A DNA stretch of 64,000 nucleotides from Todiramphus chloris collaris (GCA_025345505.1 JANVCC010000077.1:10595163-10659162), one strand, 5' to 3'. Positions 1-13,324 are shown, numbered from the stretch's first letter. The notes: generated from the sequence alone by a model not told the origin. Numbers and translations: made by a program.

Positions 1-2854
1 CCTCACAAGCTGGTACATCTATGCAGAACACAGCTAAAGCAAACAGAGCACTAGCCCCTCTCTGTTTTTACATAAAGAGGAGGAGGAACTGCTTGCTGGA
101 TTTCCCTGTAAGCAGTTTCTGTTTTCAAAACTAAATACCAGATCCTAGTGAGGCTGAGGGTTGTAGGGGGAGGGAACTGATAATTCCTGACTTCATCATG
201 ACCCTTCCTATGAATGTGAAAAGAACTGCATTTTGGCAGGGAAAAAAAAATGCCTGCATGTGGGGAATGATAAAACCCTGTAGTAGCTCAGACTAAACAG
301 CGTATGAGAATCCAGGCCTGCAAACCAAACCATATGTTACTCAGCAAGACTCTTATCCCACTTAGACAGGATGGCATCACAGCCATGCAAACACCTCCTT
401 GTGAACCAGGATTATTTTCATATCCAAATCCTTTGGGAGCTTGACCCAGCAGCAGAGAGAGCTTTGAAAACAATATCAAGTATTCCCTAATCTATAACCT
501 CATTTCTCTGGAATTCCAGCAAATCCCATCACCCAGCCCCAGATTTCTGCCCAGCTCACAGGGTCTACCTGCCCCGAGCACCTCCCCTGCTCCTTTTCAC
601 TCATCCTCTCAACAACTCGGCCACTTTCCCTATTCCTCCCACACACAGAACAAAGGCCAAGGAGAACCTTCTGCCATCAGTAGATAAATAAAGGTTTAGT
701 GACCAGGCTTTAAGTACAACCCTCTGAAATACAAACAAAATGAAACAAAAAAAAGCAACCCTGGCAGTACAACAAAACAGAGCTGAATAATCCAGAAACA
801 CACACCTATTAAATAAAACACCTCCTAGATTATATTTTAATTCTTGATTGTGGAATCAAAAACCAGCTTTAAAAAGATGCAGAAACAAAACAACTGCTGC
901 AACCTTAAAGACCAAGGAGATGCTAACTGCAAAAAAATTAAGGAATCATCACTGTTGATGAGAAAGTCTTCATGTTCACTGCCGATGAGCAAGCTCACCT
1001 CATCCTGCCTCTCGAGGCTAATACAATCAATCGGTGAAATCACCAGTGAAATCATCAAAACAGAAATACAGATTTCTTTTAACGCTTAGAGTAGTTACAT
1101 TTTCCTCTACGAAGACATGAAAGCAGAGAGCACTTCAATGAGAAACTCCTGTTAATAAAAACAGGACTTGGGAGAATTGAGGGTAGTGGAATTTTTGCTT
1201 AGGGGTTGAAATAGGATTCGCACTTTCAAACATCTTCTGGTTTTTGAAAAATTAGTCCTGCTTTTATAAGCAAAATGCCTGCTTTGGTAAGAAAATATAG
1301 AAAACCAAATTAAGCCAATAAACCCCTAGCTGACAAGCATGTTCTAAGAGAGATTTTTTTTTTTCCTCTGTGGAAACAATAGCTTTGGAGATGGTCCATA
1401 TTGCATCATTTAATGATAAATAGCTAAACAGAGGGCAGTGGTTGGCACTGCTGTCACATGCAATGAAATAACACTCTCACCCCAAGGAACCATTTCCAAC
1501 TGAGACAACTGAGCTCACACCAAGCCCTAGGTATTTTTTATGCCGTCAACTTATCTCTGAGTCATTACGATGCCTTTATATTCAAGCAGAAATCTAATAA
1601 ATGTCTTTTATCCACGGAGCTGATATGTATCTCTCTCTGGTTAAGCACACAACGTTTGAAAAGCCTTCTCTGTCCAGCAAGCTACACAGATTTTTAGCCA
1701 TCTAGATGTGTGAACTGAGCAGAGGTACACTCAGAGTCAAAAGTTCTTCTTCGTCCCAGTGATTTCCAATCAAATAAAAAAAAATCTGCAGAAATTCCAC
1801 AGAACATATTCATGGTGCAGATGGACCTGTAATTAGGTCCTGTCTTACTAAACTCTCGGATCCAACCCCCCTGACCAGAGACTGGATTCAACCTCTGCAG
1901 ATGGTCCCTGTTTTGAACATTGAGCCTCAGGTGCCAACACCCCTTCACCTCGCAGGGCTGAAATCTGGGAGTGGATTCGGTGGGTTCAGAGGTCTACCCT
2001 AAGACCTACTGCAAGAGAAATCAAACCATATTAAAATCCAGCTTCAAAAGAATCAAGTCTTTCAGGAGAGGATAGTATGTGGGAATGGAGGCTGTTTTGG
2101 CAAGTGATGGCCTGTGAAAAAGCCAAAGTCCTGCTACTTGTTGAACTGGTTGTTGCTTGTGGTATTGCCCTCTCCAGAAATGCTCACTGCCAGCCACAAG
2201 CATTGCAAAAATAGATTTCATGTAATGCCGGTGTGTGGATTTAAACTCTGTCAGCTGCTTTTGTTCTTCACTCAGAAGCATCAGCATCTTAGTCAAACTG
2301 CTCCCTTATTTTTACTTTTTTACAGTCTTTTTTTTTTTTCTATTTTTGGGGCAGTTTCTGAAAGCTTGGCTATGAAATTACCTCCCCTCAGTCTTCAAAA
2401 TTCTTCCTGAAAAGTACCTCTCTGTATCTGGTACCAAGTTACTACAATAACAGTCACCTTAGAAACATTATAACTACACAATTAAATAGGATTCTGTTCC
2501 AAAGTCCATTAAGTCAGTAAAAATTTTTCCATTGACTTCAATGAGCTGTGGGATCAGGCCCCAAAATACTTTAAATACATTTTTTCCATCAACAGACTAA
2601 TACAGAACTTATTCCACTTTCTACATTTCTCCTCTAACATCCCTGCCCTGATTTCCTTGCCTTGAGACACACATTACTGTGTTAAGATGCACTTTTTTTC
2701 CCATCCCAGTCTCCCTAAGTGCCAGATTAAATCCCACTCCTACTGCACTTTGGCGTAACGCTTATTTATTCCCCTTTCCAGAACTATTATCAGAAGGATG
2801 TGCTGGCTTAGTAGTTTGGTAAAAAAGGGTTTTTTTAACTCTTTATCTACTTTC
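1..2854 (-). other. FGFR2: FGFR2 intron after the transmembrane exon (partial)
   Basis: This is the 5' part of the intron leading to the kinase exons, cut by the window edge. It is unique AT-rich sequence with no coding exon I can recognise on either strand. It holds half of an ancient palindromic amniote repeat near 2525-2563 (CCATTGACTTCAATGAGC followed by GGGATCAGGCCCC). Short open frames here have no family resemblance. Confidence 0.85.
2525..2563. repeat. Half-copy of an ancient amniote palindromic repeat
   Basis: The core CCATTGACTTCAATGAGC followed by GGGATCAGGCCCC matches one arm of the cccattgaagtcaatggg / ggatcaggccc palindromic repeats scattered through bird, turtle and crocodilian DNA. 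Only one arm is visible. I recognise the motif but cannot assign a library family name. Confidence 0.5.
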
Positions 2855-2866
2855 TGTTACCTGTCT
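2850..2866 (-). promoter_or_regulatory. FGFR2: Competing 5' splice sites: canonical GT and non-canonical GA (VT-/VT+ isoforms)
   Basis: On the coding strand the exon end reads CAG/GTAACA/GAAAGT. Cutting before GTAACA gives the VT- form ending in RRQ. Cutting six bases later uses a GA dinucleotide (ACA|GAAAGT) and adds Val-Thr in frame. FGFR1-3 of mammals are reported to use exactly such a GA 5' splice site at this exon, and the Val-Thr pair affects FRS2 binding. The sequence shows the arrangement intact here. Its use in this species is inferred. Confidence 0.75.
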
Positions 2867-3057
2867 GCGCAGAGGGATTCGCTTTGTCAGCTTATGGACA
2901 GCGGGCTGGCTGCTGAAATCAGGCTTCTTGGTGGTGTTCTTCATGCGACACAGGATGACCGTCAGCACCATGCAGGCGATTAGGAAGACCCCTATGCAGT
3001 AAATGACTATTTCCAGGTAGTCTGGAGATGTTGGATATTCTTTTTCTTTCTCAGGAG
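2861..3057 (-). CDS. FGFR2: FGFR2 transmembrane and juxtamembrane exon
   Basis: This exon encodes the end of the extracellular linker ([17 protein letters not shown]), one transmembrane helix of about 21 hydrophobic residues ([21 protein letters not shown]), and the juxtamembrane segment ending [11 protein letters not shown]. In IIIc numbering it spans residues 363-428. The Tyr of PDYLEI matches the human Y375 position (Beare-Stevenson syndrome when mutated). The juxtamembrane [13 protein letters not shown] segment belongs to the region that docks FRS2 in this family. The acceptor reads ccaatccag|CTCC and the canonical donor CAG|GTAACA. Length is 197 nt, or 203 nt if the downstream GA donor is used. 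It enters in phase 1 and joins equally to IIIb or IIIc. The next exon (kinase side) is outside the window. Confidence 0.97.
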
Positions 3058-3287
3058 CTGGATTGGAAGTTTTGAGGAGGGAACAATCATGCCACAAAGT
3101 TAGCACACAGTACAAGCATAGTTCAGTACAGCGCTTGGAACAACGTGAAATGATAAAATAACAGCAATTCTTGCAGTGCCTGTGAGACACAGAGAATACT
3201 GTGAATGGTTAGGCCACCTTGCAATCTCTTTCCAGATCACTGCTTTGACTTCTCAGTTTGCCATTGAGTGTACGCTTGTGCACATAT

Positions 3288-3310
3288 GTGTATATATATA
3301 TATACACACA
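3288..3310. repeat. (TA)n/(CA)n microsatellite
   Basis: GTG followed by about eight TA units and then CACACA. This is a simple dinucleotide tract inside an intron, likely polymorphic. Confidence 0.85.
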
Positions 3311-4936
3311 TCTCTCTACCTAGGTAGATAGATACATATACGTCAAAATATTGGATGATCAAGCATAACTTCAGGGGAAAAGAAAAACCTGAAGTGTTCA
3401 AACCAAACTCAGGTTCATTTTGTTACTCAGACTTCAAAAGCTCTGTAATTCGTTCTGACCACATAAAGACCCATCTAAAGGTTAAATAGTGAGTTAGCTA
3501 GCCTAAAAGAAAAGTATCTAAATTTGCAAATGGATGTTTGAGCTTGAGTCTGCATTGCCTGTTTAACCAAAATTTTTGCTGGGGTCTCAAAACCCAGAGG
3601 AAAGGCAGGATGAATTGGTCCATCGTCATCTAAACTCAGGGTAGGGGTTTCAGAAGCATTTCAAGGACCAGGCTGCTTAATCCGCTGTGGTTCACACCAG
3701 GTGTCTAACTCCCCTGAGGTCCCCTGAAGAGCCCAGTGTCAGATTAAAAAGCAAAACACAAGCAAAAACTGAATTGCTAGCAATACATTAATTAATGACT
3801 CCTCGTTTCTGAGGGCCGCATATTTCAAGTAACCTCATCAGTGGTCACGAGTCTATGAGATTAGACTTTAGGGGGAGTGTTTCTATGTAGCTGTTACCCT
3901 GATTGAAACCATTTTGAAATCATCTTCAAGACAGTTATATGTGCAAACACTGTCCCTAATCCCTTATCTGGGATTCAGCCCCTGGATAAATAGCATTCCA
4001 CAGCAATCAGCGGTCACTCCACAAGCAATGCACGGTTCAAGCTGAAATTTTCTTGTGCCTCGTTTCTAGGCTTATTAAAGTATTTCATTCAAGAAAATCA
4101 GGTTAAAAAAAAATAAAAAATGCTGTTCAAGCACTTGCAAAATGCAAACACTGCTAGCAGAAGCAAGCTCTACGTAAGTAGTGCTTTGCCTGCTTGGCAA
4201 CAGACCACACAGGCTTGTAAGAGCGAGATGTAATAAAGTTGCCTTGTTTAATATATTTTAATAAAGGGTAAGAAATTATCTGCAGAAACTGTGAACATTT
4301 CAACCCTGCCATAGGAACCTCAGCAAAATGCACGTGCAGGTTTTGTACCTTTTACTTCAGACTAACAATTAATAAATGGTAAGCACAAGATGACCCAGCA
4401 AACCTCAGGTGGTTCATGTTTTTTCAAAGAACTCCTAAGGCAGCTGCCAACAGTTATAAATGAGAAAATTTGACTAGTGTCAAAACCAACTACAGTTAAA
4501 TCTTCTAACAGCTGATAACAATTTTCAGGCAATAAAGCACATTGATGTTTGTTTCTTTTAAGGACAGAAACATCATCAACCCCAGAACAGCAAGAACATG
4601 CTTTGCAGTAAAAGCAAATGACTACTTGTTTTCTTAGAGCATGCAATGTTTAAAGATGCACCCAGCCAGATTCCCAAGATATGGAAGGCACTGCTTCTGT
4701 ACACAATCCATTGGCATTAAAATCAGAATTTCCATCAGATTAGCATGATAGGTAAAAGCCAATTTAAGCACACTGAATAGCTCAGGCATTTTAATGAACC
4801 GTTACATAACTGTGGCTAAATTGGTCCCAAAGCTTTGTAAGAAACTTTGAATTTCCTCCTCTTTAAAAAGTTTACAATGATTAATGTGCTGATTTTCGGT
4901 TATCTCACTGAAGTGCTAAGGAAATGCAGCTCCTTA

Positions 4937-5356
<420 letters not shown>

Positions 5357-5402
5357 CTAAAAAAAAAACAAAAGAGGGAAGCAAGAGAAAAAAAGCTAGA
5401 CA
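5357..5402 (-). promoter_or_regulatory. FGFR2: Strong polypyrimidine tract and acceptor of exon IIIc
   Basis: On the coding strand this is U/C-rich for about 40 nt (CUUUUUUUCUCUUGCUUCCC..., then ten U before AG). It is far stronger than the IIIb acceptor, which fits IIIc being the default choice unless IIIb is activated. PTB-type UCUU motifs overlap it. Confidence 0.75.
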
Positions 5403-5519
5403 TTGAGAGAATTCTTGTGGATAGGGAGATGGAGCCACGGGGCTTTGCACTTTTGTGAAGGCAGAGGTGTAGAGATGCAAAGCTCCTTCCCCATCCACAA
5501 TCCCTCATCCAGAAGGCGT

Positions 5520-5590
5520 TTCCCAACAGGTCCCAGCTCACCTCAGAAAGGAATCGACACCCTTCACCAGACCTAAACTCACCACCTAAA
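5520..5590 (-). promoter_or_regulatory. FGFR2: GGU/UGGUG-rich intronic block (ESRP-type candidate)
   Basis: The coding strand reads GGTGGTGAG, then TCTGGTGAAGGGTG, then GAGGTGAGCTGGG, directly after the UGCAUGCAUG element. ESRP1/2 bind GU-rich, UGG/GGU-type motifs in the mammalian ISE/ISS-3 of this intron to favour IIIb and silence IIIc. The match is motif-level only and the orthology of the element is not proven. Confidence 0.5.
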
Positions 5591-5600
5591 CATGCATGCA
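5591..5600 (-). promoter_or_regulatory. FGFR2: Overlapping UGCAUG pair (Rbfox-type site) 235 nt upstream of IIIc
   Basis: The coding strand reads TGCATGCATG, two overlapping UGCAUG hexamers. Rbfox2 acts through UGCAUG/GCAUG elements in this intron and near IIIc to promote IIIb inclusion and IIIc skipping in mammals. The motif's presence is direct. Its function here is inferred. Confidence 0.65.
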
Positions 5601-6992
5601 ATCAAATGACATGGAAAAATTATCCCACAAAGCTTTTAGTTTGTTGTTTGTTTGTGGTTTTTTCTTTGTCGTTGCTGTTTCCTTCTGCTTTTTTAATAAA
5701 AGAAAGTTCCAAGAGAAAACAAAGAGAAAACAAAGGAGGACAGAATGGGGGATCTTTCACATGTAGTTACTTGTGTCAGAGGAAAGAATTTACTACAAAA
5801 ATATGATCAGAAAGAATAAAAAGCAAAACAAAACAAACAAAAAGAAAAAAGGTAAATTCTGCTCCAAAAGACACAACATAGTAGCTGCCTTAAATAGTCT
5901 ATGGTACTTGCATCACCTACCACACTACACTTATCTGTATATAGTGCAGTGCTGCCAAATCTTCTTTTAATCTCAATCCTGGCAATATTTGTTGGTTTGC
6001 TTAGAAGCACAGTGGAAGGTTCTCTCAGCTCTTGTTCAGAGAAGACCTGTTGTGGCTCTCAGAGATGTGGAGAAAAACTGGACTCCAAAGGTTCAAGAAC
6101 CAGGAGATGGAAATAAAATATATTTTTCTAAATCATAGAGACTGAAAAAAAGTTCTGGAAGATTTTAATTCTTTTTTTTTCCAGTGTCCTTCCAGATTCA
6201 CTAAACCTCTGGCTAGACAAGTTATTATGCACCAAACTAATCAGTGTATCAGTAATTATCCAAACTCATACAAAGAGAGTAAATCTTAGACATGGAACTT
6301 TCCAGTTTTCCCAAGGTGCACATAGCAGGGCATCAGTGTCAAGGTCGCTGTGATGGAGTTTTAGAGACATTGTCTGCTGCTTTTTGCCTCTGTTCCATTC
6401 AAAAATGTTACTTTGAAAGACGTGATGAGGGAATAAACACATTTTTAACAGATCACTTTGAAGTAAATTCAGTTGTGAATTGTAGTCGCATTGTTGCCAG
6501 TCTCTATTGCTATTGATGGGTTATTTCCCCGTTAATAATGGGTGAATAACTGGAAAACCCTCCCACCCTGCACAGTTACAGGTGATGTGGGAAGTTTTAA
6601 GTGACTAAACTGACCTGACTTATGCTTCAGTGGGTCCTTTAGTAAATATTTAGTGTATATATAAATATACTCTAATTAGGTTGTAATTACATTACTCAGT
6701 GAGTACCCTATATGTGAACTGCAAAGTAAGCAGAATTAACAACAAAACTGGACGTAAACACACAGACACGGATGACATCAAACACAACAGAGAACAAAGA
6801 TCAGCATCAGGAACCAGTGCTTATGGTATGCACAGAATATTGTGGGAATTTTTCCATGGCTGCTGGTGTAATACCAGTTGCATCACCAAAGTAGGATTAC
6901 AGATATACCACCAAGGCCAAAGAGTTAACCTACAAGCTGCCTGCAGTCTCCCAAAGCACCAGTTTTTCCAGCTTCTACATCCAGCTTGCTTT

Positions 6993-6998
6993 AAAAAA
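6993..6998 (-). promoter_or_regulatory. FGFR2: U-run just downstream of the IIIb donor (TIA-1/IAS1-type)
   Basis: After the IIIb donor the RNA reads GUAACAACGUUUUUUAAAGC. A U-rich sequence at this spot (IAS1) is bound by TIA-1 and helps U1 recognise the weak K-SAM (IIIb) donor in mammals. The U-run is short here (six). Confidence 0.5.
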
Positions 6999-7007
6999 CG
7001 TTGTTAC

Positions 7008-7155
7008 CTTGTATACTTGGCAGAACAGAGAGCCAGGCAGACTGGTTGGCCTCCCCTATATAATTGGAGACCTTACATATATATTCTCCAGCGTCCGCCT
7101 CTGTCACATTGTACAGTGTCAGCACTTCAGCATTGGAACTATTTATCCCCGAATG
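7008..7155 (-). CDS. FGFR2: FGFR2 alternative exon IIIb (epithelial/KGFR second half of Ig-III)
   Basis: The exon encodes 49 full residues plus one base, starting [20 protein letters not shown] and ending [10 protein letters not shown]. This is the IIIb version of Ig-III, which in the family confers binding to FGF7, FGF10 and FGF22 in epithelia. The disulphide Cys is in DAGEYIC. Sequons are NSS, NVT and NQS. It is 148 nt, as in other vertebrates. The acceptor is weak (short, broken pyrimidine tract, ...GGTCTATTCTAG). The donor is CAAG|GTAACA. The C-terminal PSIQ differs from my recollection of the mammalian PKQQ, and its codons embed a relic of the IIIc donor (see findings). Confidence 0.97.
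7053..7058 (-). promoter_or_regulatory. FGFR2: UAGGGG element inside exon IIIb (hnRNP A1-type exonic silencer)
   Basis: The coding strand reads TATATAGGGGAGGCC across the NYIGEA codons. In the human K-SAM exon a UAGG motif in this same region is an exonic silencer that recruits hnRNP A1. The motif is visible directly. Conserved function is inferred. Confidence 0.55.
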
Positions 7156-8416
<1,261 letters not shown>

Positions 8417-11400
8417 TCAAAGGAGATGACTTGAGCACTACACTTGTAATATAAAGAATAGCTGTTTGGGGGGAGGGGATAAGCTATGCTTAAAAACTTC
8501 AAGTGTTTTTCATAGTTCAACTCCCAAAGAATTAAGTAAAATAGCTTCCTTTTTTGTTTGTTTGTTTTTTGGAGCTATTGTAGTAAGCACCTCAGAATTT
8601 TGAAACATTCTAATTGTACTTAAACCTCCACAAATTAAGAAGATTATTGATTATTTTTTAAAACTGATTAATGTATTTAAAAGAAACCAAAGGGAATTTC
8701 TCAAAGGCAGCAGCAGAAGCCTCAGTAGTGAAACTCCTCGTGCAGGACACACATACCAGGCAGCTCAACTTTTCAGAACGCTCTGACCAGTATTACCACG
8801 AGAGCTGCTCTCTGCTTTACCCAAACACAGCAGCAGAAATACCAGCTCATTTTTTATTCCAAGCAGGACACTGGAAAACTGCAGTGTTTTTAATATGAGC
8901 CAATACAACTCTGTGGATTTGCTTAAGCATTTATCAAGTGTTCTTGGTCAAGCTTACATCACTGAATATACCAAGTACACCCTGTATCATCTGGGCACTA
9001 AGAGCCCCTGCAGCCAGTGTTCCCAGCTCAGTTTTGTATAATCAAGATCATGGACTGGAACAGGAATGTAATCAGGAATTATTAAACATTATCAACTACC
9101 TCCTGGCAACATACTGCTTGGATAATGCTCCCATAACTACAGTAAAGTTAGTTATGAAATAATTAAACCCAAAATAGAACCAAAAACCCCCAACCCCAAA
9201 ACACAACTATGCAAAAGAAAAGTGTGTTTATCTCTGTGAATTTATAAAGCTGGATTAAATTCCAAAAGGGAGAATTGTGTGATTGTTATTAGATCAGTAA
9301 TAAGCACAGATGACTGCAAAGGAACCATTCTTCAGCCCATCCTACCATGTCTACCCTGGCAGCACTTGCGAAGGAGAAAGCAGTGCAGAAGTAGAGAGAA
9401 GCAGAACCAGGATTTTAATAGTTTTCAAATATAAAAGACTAAGTCCACATTCTTGTATGTTATTCATTATCAACAGTCATTGGGGAAAATGTCAATGGCA
9501 GCCTTGTCCTCAGCTATGACAGCAAGGCAGCTTTCCATCACCCTCACTAAGCCTGATCTTCTGGGTGGTGGGCAGGGCATGAGCCCAGATCCCCAGCCTT
9601 CAGGGCCACCAATGACTTTTTGGTTTTTTTCTGGGTAAGTGAAGCAGGCAAAGCACAAAAACTGTCTTAGGTGACATTTGAAGGCAAAGTCCTCAAAACG
9701 ACAGCCCTGGTTACCAAATCATTTTGTCATCCAGTGAGTGGGATGGACACTGACACCCTCCCCACAAAACCTTCAGAGAGCTGCACTTTCATCAGCCTAG
9801 CTGAGAACTCTGCGTGCATACTTAATTCTGTTCATTTCTTCTTAGAAGAATGTGAAATTAATGCTGACCTACATATACTCTCAACCTAGGAACTAGAAAT
9901 GAAATGCCCATTGCCTATCCCTAGCCCGAGCTGTCTGTTCTTCCCCTGCTCCAGGAATCCTTTCAAAGATAAGTAAAACACAACAGACCTAAATATTTAT
10001 ATTTAGAGGCTGTACAATCTAAAAAGCTTTGATGTTACAAGCCAAATCAAGCGAATTTCAAGTCAAGTGTTCCTTCTTAAACATACTAGTTTCCAATAAA
10101 CTGTTTCACAAGCAAACATTGTGAGTATAATACCAAATAATGATGCCCATGGAACAATGGGATCTTTTATACAGTTCAATATATTTGGCATGCAGCAAAT
10201 ATCTACTGGGAATTTATCCACTGAGGCTATTCTGGCAGCATACTACAAAGCAGCAGTCTTATTTCACTCGTGGCAAAAGTGCCTTTGTGTTGCAGTTACT
10301 AAATTATTTCATGATCATGTGTGTTGTTTTCAAAGATCTAGGAACAGTTTTATATTTGTTTAATTTATAAATTACAGTAGAACATATAAATTACCATTTA
10401 CCGTTCTGGAGAGAACTTTTAGTTTCACACCTTATGCTAAATAAGCACTAATTCCATCTCCTTCACTCCTTCATTTGGGTACAAAAGCAGCAAGCAAAAA
10501 TCTCCCGTTAATAGAAACCTTACACCATCTTCCAAAACTTATTACAGCTGCCTTCAGTATAAAATGAAACCTCAGAGAATGTTATTTAAAATGTTTTTTA
10601 GAAGTCAGTAGGCCTCATGTTTCATTTCTCCACATCAGGGTTTGATTTCCTTTGTGACCTTATTCTCTGCCCTTAAACAAACCAGAGAACGAGGCCTGAA
10701 ACATCTTGGAAAAGTTCCTACTATGCCAGCATCAACACACGAAATGTGTTTGGTTCACTTTATCCCGATAGTCATCAATGATTTCATCTTTTATTGGTGG
10801 CTGTCAAACATTGCCTCTACCGAAAAAGAGAAGGCAAAGAAAAGAGGTAAATGCAAAGTTCTTACATTCTTGGTCACAAATTCCATTAAAATAAATGGGA
10901 AAAAAAAGATTTCAAGTGAAATGCACACATATGTATAGCTGTATACGTACAGCCAGTTGGGAAATTTCTTTACTAAGGGTAAATGTGTTAAAATAAACTG
11001 CAGTTGTCCTCCAACATATGGAGCAATGACTAGTGTTGGCCAACTCCCCCACTTCAGCAGAAGGCAGTATTCCTACACCCACACAGGCAAACAGCACAGA
11101 AGAACATCACCATCATGATGCCAACTCAGCAGGGTTTCATAGCAAACCTGGAGACCAAGGACCACAAGAAATACACTCAGCACTGGGGCAAAGAACTAAA
11201 TACGGACAAACTCCACAAATTACAAATGACTAACTGTAATTCCATATAGTATCATTTCTTGGAAACAGTCTTTTCAGGATGTTATCCCATCTTTCCTATT
11301 CCTCTGCAAACCACACACATCTAAGGACTCTGCTTAAGCATAGGTACTGTCAAAACCATATTCATAAATCTTACATCACTATTTAAAATACAAGCCATAG

Positions 11401-12817
11401 ACTTGTAAGCACATATCATCACTCAAACAACTGGCTGCACTAATATTAGATGGAAATAGTGTGTTCTTTTTTCCCAAGGACTAACAAAAAAGTCAAAGTT
11501 GCCTTAAAAAAAATAATAAAATCTTAAAGACTGGTGAAACTGATTTTACCATTAGCCTTACATAACCTAATAATTATAACTAGTATCGTTGCTAAACTAT
11601 CGTGATCATAAAAGTCTCTATTTAACTCAAACAATATTTTTATACAAAACAAGTCGGCAACCAATCTCCCAGCTCTGTAGCCCTACTGATTTCAATATTC
11701 CCCATGCTCATTAATAGGGAATTGAATCAGAACCTCAATAAATAAATCTTTGACATTTCAGTGGTCAGGTAGCAATGTTCTACTCTCACTGCTAACATGT
11801 GTCCAAAACAATATGATAGAATAGAGAATCACCCCATAGATTAGTTATCTTCAGACACACTGAACAGTAAATCATAAAGACCATAAAAAGTAGAAGATAC
11901 TAATTTTGCTACCATAAATATTAGTTACTTAGTGAACCATATAGACCTGCAAAGTTTTTCATAGATATGCTCTGCTTTCTCAAACACATCTTCCTCATTC
12001 AACCGAAATGTAATAGATGTCGAAAAGCAAATGTAACAGATGTGTAAATCTTTTTAATTGACAAATATTTTCTGTGTACTGATCTGAAACTAATTGAGGC
12101 AAGCTGATAATTACATACAAATCTCAGTGTGTTACATTTCATTTTTATTCTAGTTCTTCCCAAAGTCTAACTTTACAAAGTCTTTTTTTAAGGACAAAGC
12201 ACACTTAATGCTAGATCCCACCTTAAGAGATGGACATCAGCTTGCTTTCTGAAACTTGCAGTTTAGAAAAAACCCAACATCATCCCCATTTGAGGAGTCA
12301 ATTACCTTCAAAAGGCAGAGCACAAATGACTGCTCACATGAGGAATACCATAATCAAGGCTACAAGCACCTAAATTTTACACCACCATAAAAGTGTCCAG
12401 GGCTTGAGCATTTCTGCTCAGAATTGCTCGAGCACTTCTCTTTGCTTAGCTATAGACAAACACTTGCTATCTAAAAAGACTCCTGACAAAGAGACCTGCC
12501 CAATAGATTAGAAGGAACTGTTATTTAGCCTGTTAATGATAAAACTTTGGAATACCTTCCTCCAGGAGAGAACACTTCTAGCTTTCCTGGATTCTTTGAA
12601 AATGCCAACTTTCTGAAAGACTGGCATAATGGAAGGACGGAGGGAAAGGTTACTGAAAGAACTATCCTGGAAATGACTACTGGAGCCCCCACACTTCACA
12701 CGGAGCCCTGAGAATTGGCTTTTTAAGTGCCTGGACAGGTTGCTCCTACAAAAGGGCCTCATCTCTCCCCCATCCTTATCTCCAGTATTTTTTTCCTGAC
12801 CAGCTGCAGCCAACGCA

Positions 12818-12855
12818 GAGGGAAATCAGAACGGAGGGAAATCAGAACGGAGGGA
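12818..12855. repeat. Short tandem repeat, 16-bp unit, about 2.4 copies
   Basis: The unit GAGGGAAATCAGAACG occurs twice perfectly and then a partial GAGGGA copy follows. Confidence 0.9.
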
Positions 12856-13324
12856 GACAGGAAAGTCATGATGTGAACATATGAGGTGAAGATGCTGGGG
12901 CACAGAGATGGGAGAGAGGGACTGAAAACCAGGCTTCACAGTTAACAGAGACCAGAAGATGTGATCCTACCACTCCGGTCCTAGAGTGAGGTGGTGCAAG
13001 GATGGAAAAACCGAAGGAATAGAGGCTGATTATTGAGCATGCCAGCAGAGGGAAGATGTAGGGCAGGATTTGCTGCTCTGCTGCCAGAGGCCAAAGTAGA
13101 GCGTATTGTGACTGAAAGAGTGGCTCTGCTGGTACTGGAGTGCCTTGGCAGGGAGAGGAGACAATAACCCCGGAAGGGGTGAGCTCGGGGACCCATCCTG
13201 AGGCCAAGTCTCCTTAGCAACCTGGCTGTGCCAGTGGCTGAGAAGAGCTCTGGTAATTGTCTATCCAAGCTTCCTTGCCACCCTAGCACAGACAGTTCAG
13301 GACCTTTCATGGGAGCTAAAAGCC

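Larger units (their letters stand above)
5357..7007 (-). other. FGFR2: FGFR2 intron between IIIb and IIIc (splice-control intron)
   Basis: This 1651-nt intron separates the two alternative exons, and in mammals it carries most of the cis elements that choose between them. Visible here in RNA order: a U-run right after the IIIb donor (6993-6998), a pyrimidine-rich block with CUUU/UUCUU motifs (rc of 5811-5852, PTB-like), a UGCAUGCAUG element (5591-5600) directly followed by GGU-rich sequence (5520-5590), and a long polypyrimidine tract before IIIc (5357-5400). Assignment to specific mammalian elements is by motif and position only. Confidence 0.85.

Noticed and set aside
1-2854. Search for the next FGFR2 exon (SADSSSSMNSNTPLV segment and kinase domain) or other coding exon.
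   Set aside because: No translated segment in either strand matches. The window ends inside the intron.
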